Positions 7,791 to 16,100 of a stretch of 52,679 nt of DNA are shown here, piece by piece. Each line of letters begins with the position of its first letter. Positions within the stretch are counted from its first letter, which is position 1. This stretch comes from Mycobacterium europaeum (GTDB lineage: Bacteria; Actinomycetota; Actinomycetes; Mycobacteriales; Mycobacteriaceae), in assembly GCF_002102155.1 (NCBI RefSeq), contig NZ_LQOU01000071.1:1-52679 (forward strand), read 5' to 3'. The notes under the pieces were generated by a model. That model saw only the letters and a program-made list of their open reading frames with translations, was not told the origin of the DNA and ran no database searches. The translations under genes were made by a program, and so were the position numbers.

Positions 7791-8411
7791 AACTCATTGC
7801 CCCAATCGGTCCCGGGTCTCCGACACCCTCACCCACACCCGACGCGCTCCAGAAATCCCTGGTGAGGTGGTTCGTGAGGGCCGGAACGGACCGGGAAAAC
7901 GTGGTCTCCATCGGCTTGCTTCGTGAGAGCCTACGCGGTCGGCGTGAGTCCGGCTGCGCCGGTTCACCTCACCGCGCAACCTGCCGGGCGGCGAGCGGCG
8001 GATGTGTCGACCGGACGGGCGGGTGAGGCAACGGTCGTCGGCGCCGGGAATCCGTGCCTTGTTGTCCCGGGGGACAAACGGCCACGCCAACGGCGACGTC
8101 CCAAATCCGCCTTTTCGGCGCCGGTTCGGCGTCGCGGCGCCGGCCGTCGTCCCCGCCGAGTCGACAATGGGCGCTTTATCCATTACCGCGAACCGCCGCG
8201 CGGCCCCGCTGCCAGGCGTTTCGGTCCGGCCAGCGCCGATGGTGGGCGGCCGCGCCGACCGGCATCAGGCTGGCGTGCCGTTATCCGGGGTTCCAATTCG
8301 TACGGGAAAAGTGATACCGAATTGAGATGACCTCGCGTCCCGATCGACATTCAGCCTATTCGCACGGTAAATTCCTGCTGAGACGACGATCACATGCGAC
8401 AAGGGGCAGGT
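7791..8411. other. Gene-poor 0.6 kb interval upstream of fbpB
   Basis: No open frame here has a ribosome-binding site, leaderless promoter or recognisable domain; the short frames on both strands look like chance frames of GC-rich DNA. Visible elements are a near-perfect dyad (TTGTCCC, two bases, GGGACAA, at 8062-8077) and a diffuse inverted repeat with AATTCG and CGAATT at about 8294-8322. The fbpB promoter must lie in the right-hand part, which is more AT-rich (about 8285-8400). Confidence 0.5.
8062..8077. promoter_or_regulatory. Dyad TTGTCCC-N2-GGGACAA, possible operator
   Basis: A seven-base perfect inverted repeat with a two-base centre. It sits mid-way between the divergent DUF7159 gene and fbpB, too far from fbpB (335 bp) to assign with confidence. 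The tight spacing fits a dimeric repressor site better than a terminator. Confidence 0.3.
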
Positions 8412-9404
8412 ATGACAGATCTGAGCGAGATGGTCCGGGCCTGGGGGCGCCGGCTTTTAGTCGGTGCGGCAGCGGCTGTCACCCTGCCGGGCCTGATCGG
8501 TCTTGCCGGCGGCGCGCCGACCGCGGGAGCCTTCTCCCGGCCGGGTCTGCCCGTCGAATACCTGCAGGTGCCGTCGGCGGGGATGGGCCGCAACATCAAG
8601 GTCCAATTCCAGAGCGGCGGCAACAACTCCCCTGCGGTCTACCTGCTCGACGGGTTGCGGGCCCAAGACGACTACAACGGCTGGGACATCAACACCCCGG
8701 CGTTCGAGTGGTACTACCAGTCCGGCCTGTCGATCATCATGCCCGTCGGTGGCCAGTCCAGCTTCTACAGCGACTGGTACAGCCCGGCCTGCGGCAAGGC
8801 CGGCTGCACCACTTACAAGTGGGAGACCTTCCTGACCAGTGAGCTGCCGCAATACCTGCAGTCCAACAAGAGTGTGAAGCCCACCGGCGGCGCCGCGGTC
8901 GGCATCTCCATGGCCGGCTCCTCGGCGCTGATCCTGGCCGCCTACCACCCGCAGCAGTTCATCTACGCCGGCTCGCTGTCGGCCTTGATGGACCCCTCGC
9001 AGGGCATGGGGCCCTCCCTGATCGGCCTGGCGATGGGTGACGCCGGCGGCTACAAGGCGAGCGACATGTGGGGCCCGTCGAGCGATCCCGCGTGGCAGCG
9101 CAACGACCCCACGATCCAGATCCCCAAGCTGGTGGGCAACAACACCCGGCTCTGGGTCTACTGCGGTAACGGCACACCGTCGGAGTTGGGCGGGGCCAAC
9201 ATGCCCGCCGAGTTCCTGGAGAACTTCGTGCGCAGCAGCAACCTGAAGTTCCAGGACGCCTACAACGCGGCCGGCGGCCACAACGCCGTGTTCCACTTCG
9301 ACCAGAACGGAACGCACAGCTGGGAGTACTGGGGAGCTCAGCTCAACGCCATGAAGCCCGACCTGCAGGGCACCCTGGGTGCCACGGCCGGCGGCGGCGG
9401 ATAA
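8412..9404 (+). CDS. fbpB: Antigen 85B, mycolyltransferase
   Basis: A 330-residue secreted alpha/beta hydrolase that moves mycolic acids between trehalose monomycolates and onto arabinogalactan, and binds fibronectin. The signal peptide is residues 1-40 (ending PTAGA); the mature protein begins FSRPGLPVEYLQVPS as in all Ag85 proteins. The nucleophile is Ser166 (mature 126) in GISMAGS; the acid and histidine lie in the conserved C-terminal part (NAAGGHNAVFHF, HSWEYWG). The tail ends GTLGATAGGGG, a Gly-rich end that I associate with M. avium complex Ag85B. ATG 8412 is chosen over an earlier in-frame start because AAGGGGCAGG precedes it. The next genes, secreted chorismate mutase and rpfC, follow the Rv1885c-Rv1884c order. 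Confidence 0.96.
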   Translation: MTDLSEMVRAWGRRLLVGAAAAVTLPGLIGLAGGAPTAGAFSRPGLPVEYLQVPSAGMGRNIKVQFQSGGNNSPAVYLLDGLRAQDDYNGWDINTPAFEWYYQSGLSIIMPVGGQSSFYSDWYSPACGKAGCTTYKWETFLTSELPQYLQSNKSVKPTGGAAVGISMAGSSALILAAYHPQQFIYAGSLSALMDPSQGMGPSLIGLAMGDAGGYKASDMWGPSSDPAWQRNDPTIQIPKLVGNNTRLWVYCGNGTPSELGGANMPAEFLENFVRSSNLKFQDAYNAAGGHNAVFHFDQNGTHSWEYWGAQLNAMKPDLQGTLGATAGGGG

Positions 9405-9424
9405 CCCCCGCCTGACCCGAGGTC

Positions 9425-9463
9425 GCTACTGCGCCCGACGACGACGCCGTCGGGCGCAGTAGC
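9425..9463. terminator. Perfect 16-bp hairpin between convergent genes
   Basis: The arms 9425-9440 and 9448-9463 are exact reverse complements around a seven-base loop. The hairpin lies 20 bases after the fbpB stop and 28 before the stop of the convergent gene, with no U-tract, as is common in mycobacteria. It can work in both directions. Confidence 0.75.
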
Positions 9464-9491
9464 ACGTCATGGCCCCTTTGCCCTGAGCGGT

Positions 9492-10100
9492 TCAGCGCGT
9501 CCGGGGGAATTGGTCGGTGACATCGGTCCATGTCGTGGCGTCGCGGCGATGGTCGTTCATGTTCCGGCACTCGCCGTAGACCCGCAGGACCCCCAGTCGG
9601 GGTTCGTCGTCGTGGCGGTAAACGATCACCGTGACCGAGTCCCTGGTGAGCGTCCTGGCCCACGCATGATTGTTGGGCGGCAGGCCCTCGGCCCAGCCGT
9701 GCTCGCCCAGCGTCGCGGCGATTCGGGCGAAATAGGCGTCGGCCGGCGCCGCCGCGGGCACCGTGAACGTCAGGTAGACCGAGCCTTGATACGGCGGGTC
9801 GTCGCGGTTCTTGCAGGACATCAGCGAGTAGCCGGCCGACGACGTCTGCAGGCCCGTCATGACCACGACGCTCTGTGCCGCCTCGACGGCCTGAGCCCTC
9901 GACTGGCCGTCGCTGACCGGGCTGGCTGGATGCTCGAGGGCGTCGGCGGGGGTCGAATGGAGGCGATCGACCAGCAGGAACAGGGCGCCCAACAGCAGCG
10001 GAATCGCCAGCGTAACGGCTATCAGCGCGCGAATCTGCTTCGCGCGCAACGCCTTCCCTCGCACGCGGCGCGGGCCGCGGCTGTCCATGGTCGACGACAT
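9492..10100 (-). CDS. Membrane-anchored extracytoplasmic protein of unknown function
   Basis: A 202-residue protein with a basic N-terminus (RGPRRVRGKALRAKQIR), one transmembrane helix at about residues 26-46 and an outside domain of about 150 residues. The outside domain has a conserved-looking core YQGSVYLTFTVPAAAPADAY, then LGEHGWAEG, and a C-terminal strand VYGECRNM. This looks like the small alpha/beta fold of mycobacterial surface proteins, but I cannot name the family. ATG 10100 is preferred; ATG 10088 is possible. It is divergent from the chorismate mutase gene (50 bp between starts). Confidence 0.7.
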   Translation of the reverse strand: MSSTMDSRGPRRVRGKALRAKQIRALIAVTLAIPLLLGALFLLVDRLHSTPADALEHPASPVSDGQSRAQAVEAAQSVVVMTGLQTSSAGYSLMSCKNRDDPPYQGSVYLTFTVPAAAPADAYFARIAATLGEHGWAEGLPPNNHAWARTLTRDSVTVIVYRHDDEPRLGVLRVYGECRNMNDHRRDATTWTDVTDQFPRTR

Positions 10101-10150
10101 CAGCAATTCAGGCTAACTCCGAAAGGGCTGGGTGGGCCTGCCGCACAATC

Positions 10151-10735
10151 ATGGCTATGACCAACCGCGGGATCAGCCGTATCGCCCGCCGCTGCGGCGG
10201 CGTGATCGGTGGGATGGCGGTTTTGGTCGCGTCGCCGGTGAGGGCAGACGACACAAACCCGCTCGAGGCGTTGGTCGACGCCGCGGCGCAGCGGTTGGCG
10301 ATCGCCGAGCCGGTGGCCGCCTTCAAGTGGACCACCCACGGGGCCATCGAAGACCGCGTCCGCGTTAGGCAGGAACTCGCGAACATGGCCGCCGAGGCCT
10401 CCGCCCGGAAGATCGACCCCGATTACGTCACCCGGATGTTCGGCGACCAGATCAGCGCCACCGAGGGGATCGAATACAGCCGGTTCGCGGAGTGGAAGCT
10501 CGACCCCGCGGCCGCACCCACCGGGGCGGAGGATCTGGCGGCGTCGCGATCCGCCATCGACGGCCTCAACCAGGTGATGCTGTCTCAGGTGGCGGCCAGC
10601 TGGGACCTGCTGCATTCGCCGGCGTGTCCGGGGCAGCTCGACCTCGCCAGCCGCGCGGTCATCGGCGCGCGCCGGCTCGACGGCCTCTATCAACGCGCGC
10701 TGGCGTTAGCAACTCAGTCATATTGCCAGCGATAA
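10151..10735 (+). CDS. Secreted chorismate mutase, AroQ gamma class
   Basis: A 194-residue protein. The signal peptide covers residues 1-33 (ending SPVRA). The mature all-helical domain follows the secreted M. tuberculosis enzyme (Rv1885c) closely: LVDAAAQRLAIAEPVAAFKW, the next helix with basic residues at EDRVRVRQELA, then IDPDYVTRMFGDQISATEGI and the C-terminal RLDGLYQRALALATQSYC. It converts chorismate to prephenate outside the cytoplasm; its substrate there is unclear and a role in host interaction has been proposed. Two Cys residues near the C-terminus match the disulphide of the family. ATG 10151 and ATG 10157 are both possible starts. rpfC follows after 132 bp. Confidence 0.92.
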   Translation: MAMTNRGISRIARRCGGVIGGMAVLVASPVRADDTNPLEALVDAAAQRLAIAEPVAAFKWTTHGAIEDRVRVRQELANMAAEASARKIDPDYVTRMFGDQISATEGIEYSRFAEWKLDPAAAPTGAEDLAASRSAIDGLNQVMLSQVAASWDLLHSPACPGQLDLASRAVIGARRLDGLYQRALALATQSYCQR

Positions 10736-10867
10736 TTTAGTTTTTCCTCATCGCTTTCTAACATTTTTCTGCGGCCCCGGAATAGGGGCATATCCGCAGA
10801 TAGAAGGCCAATCTCGTGGCATTTTCGAATAGGTAACGCTTTGGCCACGGCCGCCGAAATCCATGGC

Positions 10868-11278
10868 ATGAAAATTCTCTGCAAGCCTCTCGTCAAGTCC
10901 CTGGCGGTCGGCGGGTTCGTTGCAGTGTCGATAGCTTCGTCCACCGGTGTGGCCACCTCGGCCCCCACCCCCAACTGGGACGCGATCGCCCAGTGCGAAT
11001 CCGGTGGCAACTGGCACGCCAACACCGGAAACGGCGAATATGGTGGGCTCCAATTCAAGCCGGGCACCTGGGAACGCTACGGCGGTGTCGGCAACCCGGC
11101 CGCCGCGTCCAGGGAACAGCAAATCGCCGTAGCCAACCGGGTTTTCGCCGACCAGGGCGTGGAGGCATGGCCGAAGTGCGGCACCGCGTCGGGGCTGCCG
11201 ATCGGCTGGTACTCGCACCCGGCGCAGGGCATCAAGGAGATCATCAACGGGCTGATCCAGGCGGCGGTCCCGCACTGA
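10868..11278 (+). CDS. rpfC: Resuscitation-promoting factor RpfC, transglycosylase
   Basis: A 136-residue secreted muralytic protein. The signal peptide is about residues 1-34 (MKILCKPLVKSLAVGGFVAV, ending TSA). The rest is a single Rpf domain: PNWDAIAQCESGGNW with the catalytic Glu, GGLQFKPGTWERYGG, and the QIAVANRVFADQG to WPKCG segment carrying the paired Cys. Rpf proteins cleave peptidoglycan and wake dormant cells. ATG 10868 places the signal sequence first; an upstream in-frame start adds only a short unsupported extension. The preceding 132 bp is unusually AT-rich for this genome. I see no c-di-AMP riboswitch there. Confidence 0.92.
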   Translation: MKILCKPLVKSLAVGGFVAVSIASSTGVATSAPTPNWDAIAQCESGGNWHANTGNGEYGGLQFKPGTWERYGGVGNPAAASREQQIAVANRVFADQGVEAWPKCGTASGLPIGWYSHPAQGIKEIINGLIQAAVPH

Positions 11279-11334
11279 CGATCAACCGCCGTTGCGGTCT
11301 ATGACCGCGCAGCAAGCTGTGTTTGGATCAGGCC

Positions 11335-11790
11335 ATGGAAGGTTCGGCGACTGTTCACATGGCGGCGTCCGCGGACAAGATCTGGGATCTGATCGCAAAC
11401 GTCGGCAATATCGGACGGTTCTCCCCCGAAGTGTTCGAGGCCGAGTGGCTGGGCGACGCGAATGGTCCGGCCCTCGGCGCCAAATTCCGCGGTCATGTGC
11501 GCCGCAACGAGATCGGTCCGGTGTATTGGACGACGTGCGAGGTCACCGCGTGCGAGCCCGGCCGCGAGTTCGGCTTCGCAGTGCTGCTCGGCGATCGGGC
11601 CGTCAACAACTGGCACTACCGATTGGCGCCCAGCGGCGGCGGCACCGACGTCACCGAATCGTTCCGGCTCAGCCCGGCGCCGTGGCTGGGCATCTACTGG
11701 TTGTTCGGTGGTTTTCTGCGCAAGCGACGCAACGTCCGGGACATGACCAAAACCCTGAACCGCATCAAAGATGTGGTCGAGGCGGGCTGA
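11335..11790 (+). CDS. SRPBCC (START/Bet v1-like) family protein, Rv1883c-type
   Basis: A 151-residue protein with the helix-grip fold pattern: VHMAASADKIWDLIANVGNIGRFSP at the start, FRGHVRRNEIGPVYW in the central strands, and a long C-terminal helix NVRDMTKTLNRIKDVVEAG. The family binds hydrophobic ligands in a deep cavity. It sits 6 bp before the SDR gene with the same order as Rv1883c-Rv1882c, so they probably act together or share an mRNA. The start is uncertain: ATG 11335 or a TTG twelve bases earlier. The ligand is not predictable. Confidence 0.83.
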   Translation: MEGSATVHMAASADKIWDLIANVGNIGRFSPEVFEAEWLGDANGPALGAKFRGHVRRNEIGPVYWTTCEVTACEPGREFGFAVLLGDRAVNNWHYRLAPSGGGTDVTESFRLSPAPWLGIYWLFGGFLRKRRNVRDMTKTLNRIKDVVEAG

Positions 11791-11796
11791 CGCGCC

Positions 11797-12627
11797 GTGA
11801 AGTCGGTCTTCATCACGGGCGCCGGCAGCGGCATGGGCCGGGAGGGCGCCAAGCTGTTCCACGCCAAGGGCTGGCGGGTCGGTGCCGTGGACCGCAACGA
11901 CGACGGCCTCGCGACGCTGCGAGAAGAACTGGGTGAGCGGCTGTGGACCCGCCGGGTCGACGTGACGGACAAGGCGGCGTTCGAGGCCGCCCTGGCCGAC
12001 TTCTGCGCCGGCAACAGCGACGGCGGGCTCGACATGATGTGGAACAACGCCGGCGTCGGCGAATCCGGGTGGTTCGAGGACGTGCCGTACGAGGCCGCCA
12101 TGCGCGTCGTCGACATCAATTACAAGGCGGTGCTCACCGGCGCCTACGCGGCGTTGCCGTACCTGAAGAAGTCCCCGGGCAGCCTGATGTTCTCGACGTC
12201 GTCGTCGTCGGCGACCTACGGCATGCCGCGCCTGGCCGTGTATTCGTCGACCAAGCACGCGGTCAAAGGCCTGACCGAGGCGCTCAGCGTCGAATGGGGT
12301 CGGCACGGCGTCCGCGTCGCCGACGTCCTCCCGGGCCTGATCGACACGGCGATCCTGACCACCACGCCCAACCGTTCCAACGACGGGGCGGCGCCGATGT
12401 CGGCGGAGGAGCTGCGCGCCGTCGCGCCGGAGAAGGGCATGCTGCGGTTGATGCCGGCGAGCAGCGTGGCGGAAGCGGCGTGGCAGGCTTACCACCACCC
12501 GAAGCGGTTGCACTGGTACGTGCCCAAGAGCATTCGTCTGATCGACTTGTTCAAGGGTCTGAGTCCGGAGCTCGTGCGACGGAGCATCGTCAAATCCCTA
12601 CCCGCACTGATGCCGAAGCGGCAGTGA
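11797..12627 (+). CDS. Short-chain dehydrogenase/reductase, Rv1882c-type
   Basis: A 276-residue SDR starting at GTG. The nucleotide motif is GAGSGMG at residues 8-14, NNAG is in the MMWNNAGVGESG segment, and the catalytic Ser with YSSTKHAVKG (Tyr/Lys) follows. The C-terminal 60 residues (HPKRLHWYVPKSIRLIDLFK) form the extension seen in mycobacterial lipid-linked SDRs. It oxidises or reduces a hydroxyl/keto group with NAD(P); the substrate is unknown. It lies six bases after the SRPBCC gene and overlaps no other gene; the lppE ribosome-binding site begins at its stop codon. Confidence 0.88.
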   Translation: MKSVFITGAGSGMGREGAKLFHAKGWRVGAVDRNDDGLATLREELGERLWTRRVDVTDKAAFEAALADFCAGNSDGGLDMMWNNAGVGESGWFEDVPYEAAMRVVDINYKAVLTGAYAALPYLKKSPGSLMFSTSSSSATYGMPRLAVYSSTKHAVKGLTEALSVEWGRHGVRVADVLPGLIDTAILTTTPNRSNDGAAPMSAEELRAVAPEKGMLRLMPASSVAEAAWQAYHHPKRLHWYVPKSIRLIDLFKGLSPELVRRSIVKSLPALMPKRQ

Positions 12628-12640
12628 AGGAGGTGAACCG

Positions 12641-13060
12641 GTGCGACACCGGTTACCCGCGATTGTTCTCGTTCTCATCGCCGGCATCGGTGTCGCGGGT
12701 TGCGGCACGGCGCCGACGATCCCCCGCAAGGCGGCGCGCCTGATCCTCGACGGCGCCACCCACACGACACGCCCGCCGTCGTGCAGCCAGAACCAGCAGT
12801 ACCGCACGATCGACATCAAGGATCACGACGGCGGCGTCGAGGCGGTGGTGCTGACCAGTGGCTACCGGGTGATACCCGAGTGGGTGAAGATCCGCGACGT
12901 CGACGGTTTCACCGGCAGCTTCTGGGAAGGCGGCGTGGGCGCCGCGCACGCCGACATCACCAACGACGCGTACACGATCAGCGGCAGTGCCTACGGCATC
13001 AACCGCAGCAACCCGGACAAAGTGGTGACGACAGAGTTCAAGATCATCGCCGAGTGCTGA
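12641..13060 (+). CDS. lppE: Lipoprotein LppE-like (LpqH/19-kDa family)
   Basis: A 139-residue lipoprotein with a type II signal: MRHRLPAIVLVLIAGIG followed by the lipobox VAGC (Cys21). The mature domain is of the mycobacterial LpqH-like type with SCSQNQQYRTIDI and a C-terminal EFKIIAEC, where the two Cys probably pair. GTG 12641 is the start, supported by AAGGAGGTGA just upstream. Its place between the SDR and CYP140 matches Rv1881c. Lipoproteins of this group sit on the outer face of the membrane and can be TLR2 agonists; no specific role is known for this one. Confidence 0.85.
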   Translation: MRHRLPAIVLVLIAGIGVAGCGTAPTIPRKAARLILDGATHTTRPPSCSQNQQYRTIDIKDHDGGVEAVVLTSGYRVIPEWVKIRDVDGFTGSFWEGGVGAAHADITNDAYTISGSAYGINRSNPDKVVTTEFKIIAEC

Positions 13061-13113
13061 CCCGGCGGGGGCTGCGGGCCTAGGCTCGATGACATCGACC
13101 GATGGAGGCGCCA

Positions 13114-14445
13114 GTGAAGGAACGATTGCACTGGTTGGCGATGCACGGCTTCATCCGGGGTGTCGCGACGCTCGGGGTCCGGCGGGGCGACCTGCACGCC
13201 AGGCTGATCGCCGACCCGCGGGTCGCCGCCGATCCGGTTCCGTTCTACGAGCAACTCCGGGCGGCGGGCCCGTTGGTCAAGGGCCGCGTCAGCTATCTGA
13301 CGGCCGATCATGCCCTCGCCCACGAGGTGCTGCGGTCCGACGATTTCCGCGTGCTGGTATTCGGAGCGAACCTGCCGCGGCCGTTGCGCTGGCTGGAGGG
13401 CCGCACCCGCGACGCGCTGCTGCATCCGCTGCGCGCGCCGTCGCTGCTCGCCGTCGAGCCGCCAGACCACACCCGCTACCGCAAGACGGTGTCGGCGGTG
13501 TTCACTCCCCGCGCCGTCGCCACGTTACGAGATCGCGTCGAGCAGACCGCCGCCGGCCTGCTGGATCAGTTGGCCGCCGAGTCTGGTTCCTCCGACGTCG
13601 TCGACGTCGTGGGCCGGTATTGCTCGCAACTTCCGGTCGCGATCATCAGCGACATCCTCGGCGTCCCCGAGCCAGACCGGCCGCGCGTCTTGGAATTCGG
13701 CGAACTGGCGGCACCGAGCCTGGACATCGGGCTGACGTGGCAGCAGTACCGCAGGGTGCAGCGAGGGCTCGAGGGCTTCAGCTCCTGGCTAGGCGAGCAT
13801 CTGGGCCGGTTGCGGCGCGCCCCGAGCGACAATCTGCTGAGCCAGCTGATTCAAATTGCCGAAAGTGGCTCCACGGAAACATATTTGGATGAGAACGAAC
13901 TTCAGGCGATCGCCGGACTGGTGCTGGCGGCCGGGTTCGAGACCACGGTCAACCTGTTGGGCAACGGGATCCGTATGCTGCTGGACGCGCCCGACCGCCT
14001 CGACGCGTTGCGGCAACGACCCGAGTTGTGGCCCAACGCCGTCGAGGAGATTCTGCGGCTGGAGTCGCCGGTACAGCTGACCGCGCGGATGGCGCAGGGC
14101 GACGTCGAGCTGGCCGGCACGCCGCTGCAGCGGGGCGACTTGGTGATTGTCTATCTCGCCGCCGCCAACCGCGACCCGTCCGTCTTCGACGACCCGCACC
14201 GCTTTGACATCGAACGGCCCAATGCCGGAAGGCATCTCGCCTTCTCCGGGGGCCGGCACTTCTGCCTGGGCGCGGCGCTGGCGCGCGCCGAGGGCGAAGT
14301 CGGGCTCCGGGCCTTCTTCGACCGTTTTCCCGAGGTGCGCGCGGCGGGCGCGGGGAGCAGGCGCGACACGCGCGTGCTGCGGGGTTGGTCGTCTCTACCG
14401 GTGGCACTGGGGCCGGCGCGGTCGATGGCTCGCGTGAACGGCTAG
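13114..14445 (+). CDS. cyp140: Cytochrome P450 CYP140
   Basis: A 443-residue P450 matching Rv1880c in opening (KERLHWLAMHGFIRGVA), in length and along its sequence from memory. Features are the I-helix AGFETTVN, the K-helix EEILRLESP, and the heme loop FSGGRHFCLGAALAR with Cys384. GTG 13114 is chosen because GGAGG (13104-13108) lies five bases before it, although ATG 13102 is in frame. CYP140 is conserved across mycobacteria and its substrate is unknown. The neighbouring SRPBCC protein, SDR and limonene-epoxide-hydrolase-like protein suggest a small oxidative pathway on a hydrophobic compound, which is inference. Confidence 0.93.
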   Translation: MKERLHWLAMHGFIRGVATLGVRRGDLHARLIADPRVAADPVPFYEQLRAAGPLVKGRVSYLTADHALAHEVLRSDDFRVLVFGANLPRPLRWLEGRTRDALLHPLRAPSLLAVEPPDHTRYRKTVSAVFTPRAVATLRDRVEQTAAGLLDQLAAESGSSDVVDVVGRYCSQLPVAIISDILGVPEPDRPRVLEFGELAAPSLDIGLTWQQYRRVQRGLEGFSSWLGEHLGRLRRAPSDNLLSQLIQIAESGSTETYLDENELQAIAGLVLAAGFETTVNLLGNGIRMLLDAPDRLDALRQRPELWPNAVEEILRLESPVQLTARMAQGDVELAGTPLQRGDLVIVYLAAANRDPSVFDDPHRFDIERPNAGRHLAFSGGRHFCLGAALARAEGEVGLRAFFDRFPEVRAAGAGSRRDTRVLRGWSSLPVALGPARSMARVNG

Positions 14446-14457
14446 GGATTCACGCTG

Positions 14458-14486
14458 TTGACACCGGTGCGGTTACCGAGTTTATT
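14458..14486 (+). promoter_or_regulatory. SigA-like promoter of the epoxide-hydrolase-like gene
   Basis: A consensus TTGACA (14458-14463) is followed by a 17-base spacer and TTTATT (14481-14486). The predicted start of transcription falls at or next to the ATG at 14493, so the mRNA would be leaderless. This is the closest match to a sigma-70 promoter that I found in the window. Confidence 0.6.
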
Positions 14487-14492
14487 TACGCT

Positions 14493-14963
14493 ATGACAGA
14501 CACTTCTATGATCTCGGTCGAGGACGCCGTGCTCGGGCTGTGGCGGGCGCTGTCGCGACGGGACTGGGACGCGGTCAAGACGTTCCTCTCCGACGACTGC
14601 CTTTACGTCGACATGCCGGTGCCCGCGCTGGCGGCGCGCGGACCCGAAGACATCGTCAAGCGGCTCAAGATGGGTCTCGAGCCGCTGGCGGGCTACGAGA
14701 ACCACGACGGCGTGCTGCTGTCCAACGGCTCCGACGTGATGTACGAGCATTCCGAGACCTGGACATTCGCGTCGGGCGAGCAAGGCGTGCTGCGATTCGT
14801 GACCGTTCATAAGGTCGCCGAGCGAGACGGCGCGGCCAAGATCACTGTCTGGAAAGACTATTGGGACATGAACAGCCTGGTGGCCTTCGCTCCCCCGAAC
14901 CACTTCGAGAACCTGGCGAACGCCGACACCAGCTGGGTGTTCGACGCGACCGGGTTGGTCTGA
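14493..14963 (+). CDS. Limonene-1,2-epoxide hydrolase-like / SnoaL-fold protein
   Basis: A 156-residue cone-shaped alpha+beta barrel protein. The N-terminal helix and WRALSRRDWDAVKTFLSDDC are typical of the NTF2/LEH superfamily. Compared with limonene epoxide hydrolase, the segment holding the Arg-x-Asp pair reads EHSE here, so those two residues are altered, while the WKDYWD segment keeps the third acid (the family has WRDYFD). It may still bind an epoxide or a related lipid, but the usual triad is not intact. It is not in the M. tuberculosis order that I remember at this place. A strong TTGACA promoter gives it its own transcript after cyp140. Confidence 0.72.
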   Translation: MTDTSMISVEDAVLGLWRALSRRDWDAVKTFLSDDCLYVDMPVPALAARGPEDIVKRLKMGLEPLAGYENHDGVLLSNGSDVMYEHSETWTFASGEQGVLRFVTVHKVAERDGAAKITVWKDYWDMNSLVAFAPPNHFENLANADTSWVFDATGLV

Positions 14964-14980
14964 CCGGGCATCATCGCGGG

Positions 14981-16090
14981 TCAAAGGCGGTAGAGTCCGG
15001 CGGCGTTGTCGTGGGCGATCAGGTCGACCACCCGGAGGGCGTCGCGCTCGCTCCAGTCGTCGTCGGCCACGAAATCACCCAGCACGCGTTGCATCGCCCT
15101 GCGCCACAGGGCCGCGCCGAGGAAGTGGAGTTCCGCGGGGCCGAACCCGTCCGACGAGTAGAGGATCTTGCGGAACGGCGCCAACTCCAGGAGCCGGGCC
15201 ACGAACGCCGGTGACCGCGCTCCGAGCTGGTTCACGCTGAGCCCGCCGTCGAGGTAGACGTTGTCGAAGGCCTGCGCCAGGTATCCGGCCTCGCGCTCGT
15301 ACGGGTAGCAGTGCAACAGCACGATCGGGGTGCCCGCGGACTGCCGCAGGAAGTCGAGCAGCAGCAGCGGGTTGGTCTTGTGCAGGTCGCAGTCCCGGTC
15401 GCCGAGGCCGACGTGGAATTGCAGCGGCTTCCCCAGCCGCAGCGCCCGGTGCAACCCGAAACGCAGCAGCACCCGATCCCGTAACCGGGTGCCGCCGCTG
15501 TCACGCCACCGGCCGGCCGCCTCGGCGACCTGCGCGGCCGACGGCTCGCTCAGGTCGCCGTCAAATCCGCCGCGGTAGGCCAGGATCGACTTGGTGCCGA
15601 CCGCCGTAGCCGCGCGCAGCGCAAGGATCTCCTCGAACGCCGCCGCGTATTCCCCCGGCGCCTGCGCGGCCTGTTCGGCCACCTCCTCGAGGCGGACCAC
15701 CTCGTGGGCGCGCCCGCCGGACAGCTCGGCCATGCCGGCCGGGCCGGCGGTGTCGGCGCCGATTCCGGTGTCCACCAGCCAGTCGCTCACTCCCGCGGCC
15801 GGCAGGAACATGCGGGCCAGCTCGGACTCGCTGAACCTGCTGCGGTGTTCCCAATACGATTGCGGATCAACGTGTTTGGGCAGTCCCAGGACAGGGCCGC
15901 ACTGGGCGCGCACCGCAAAGCCGAGTTGGGAGTCGAAACCCGGGCCCGTGCTGGGCTCGGTGTTCGCCTCGTTGAGCGCGTTCTCGAACCGCGGTAGATC
16001 CCCTGCCGCCAACCAGCAGCCGTGGACGTGGTGATCGATCAGCGTCACTTCGCCGATGCGCTGGGCCAGCGCCGAAGGGTCAGACACCAT
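14981..16090 (-). CDS. Amidohydrolase family protein, FluG N-terminal-like (Rv1879-type)
   Basis: A 369-residue TIM-barrel amidohydrolase. Metal-ligand signatures are LIDHHVHG near residue 20, GKPLQFHVGLGD, PIVLLHCYPYEREAG and ILYSSDGFG with the C-terminal Asp. ATG 16090 is used: ten bases after the glnA3 stop, which indicates a co-transcribed pair. In fungal FluG and plant NodGS proteins the same two modules, an amidohydrolase and a class I glutamine-synthetase-like domain, are fused, so the pair here is a split form. A role in cleaving or handling a gamma-glutamyl compound made by GlnA3 is a reasonable inference. Confidence 0.85.
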   Translation of the reverse strand: MVSDPSALAQRIGEVTLIDHHVHGCWLAAGDLPRFENALNEANTEPSTGPGFDSQLGFAVRAQCGPVLGLPKHVDPQSYWEHRSRFSESELARMFLPAAGVSDWLVDTGIGADTAGPAGMAELSGGRAHEVVRLEEVAEQAAQAPGEYAAAFEEILALRAATAVGTKSILAYRGGFDGDLSEPSAAQVAEAAGRWRDSGGTRLRDRVLLRFGLHRALRLGKPLQFHVGLGDRDCDLHKTNPLLLLDFLRQSAGTPIVLLHCYPYEREAGYLAQAFDNVYLDGGLSVNQLGARSPAFVARLLELAPFRKILYSSDGFGPAELHFLGAALWRRAMQRVLGDFVADDDWSERDALRVVDLIAHDNAAGLYRL

Positions 16091-16100
16091 GGCGGGGCCG

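Noticed and set aside
7794..8393. Several 60-135 residue frames in the gap before fbpB
   Set aside because: Arg/Pro/Gly-rich, overlapping on both strands, without ribosome-binding sites or leaderless promoters.
10736..10867. c-di-AMP riboswitch before rpfC
   Set aside because: The leader is too short and lacks the conserved riboswitch core; only AT-richness is unusual.
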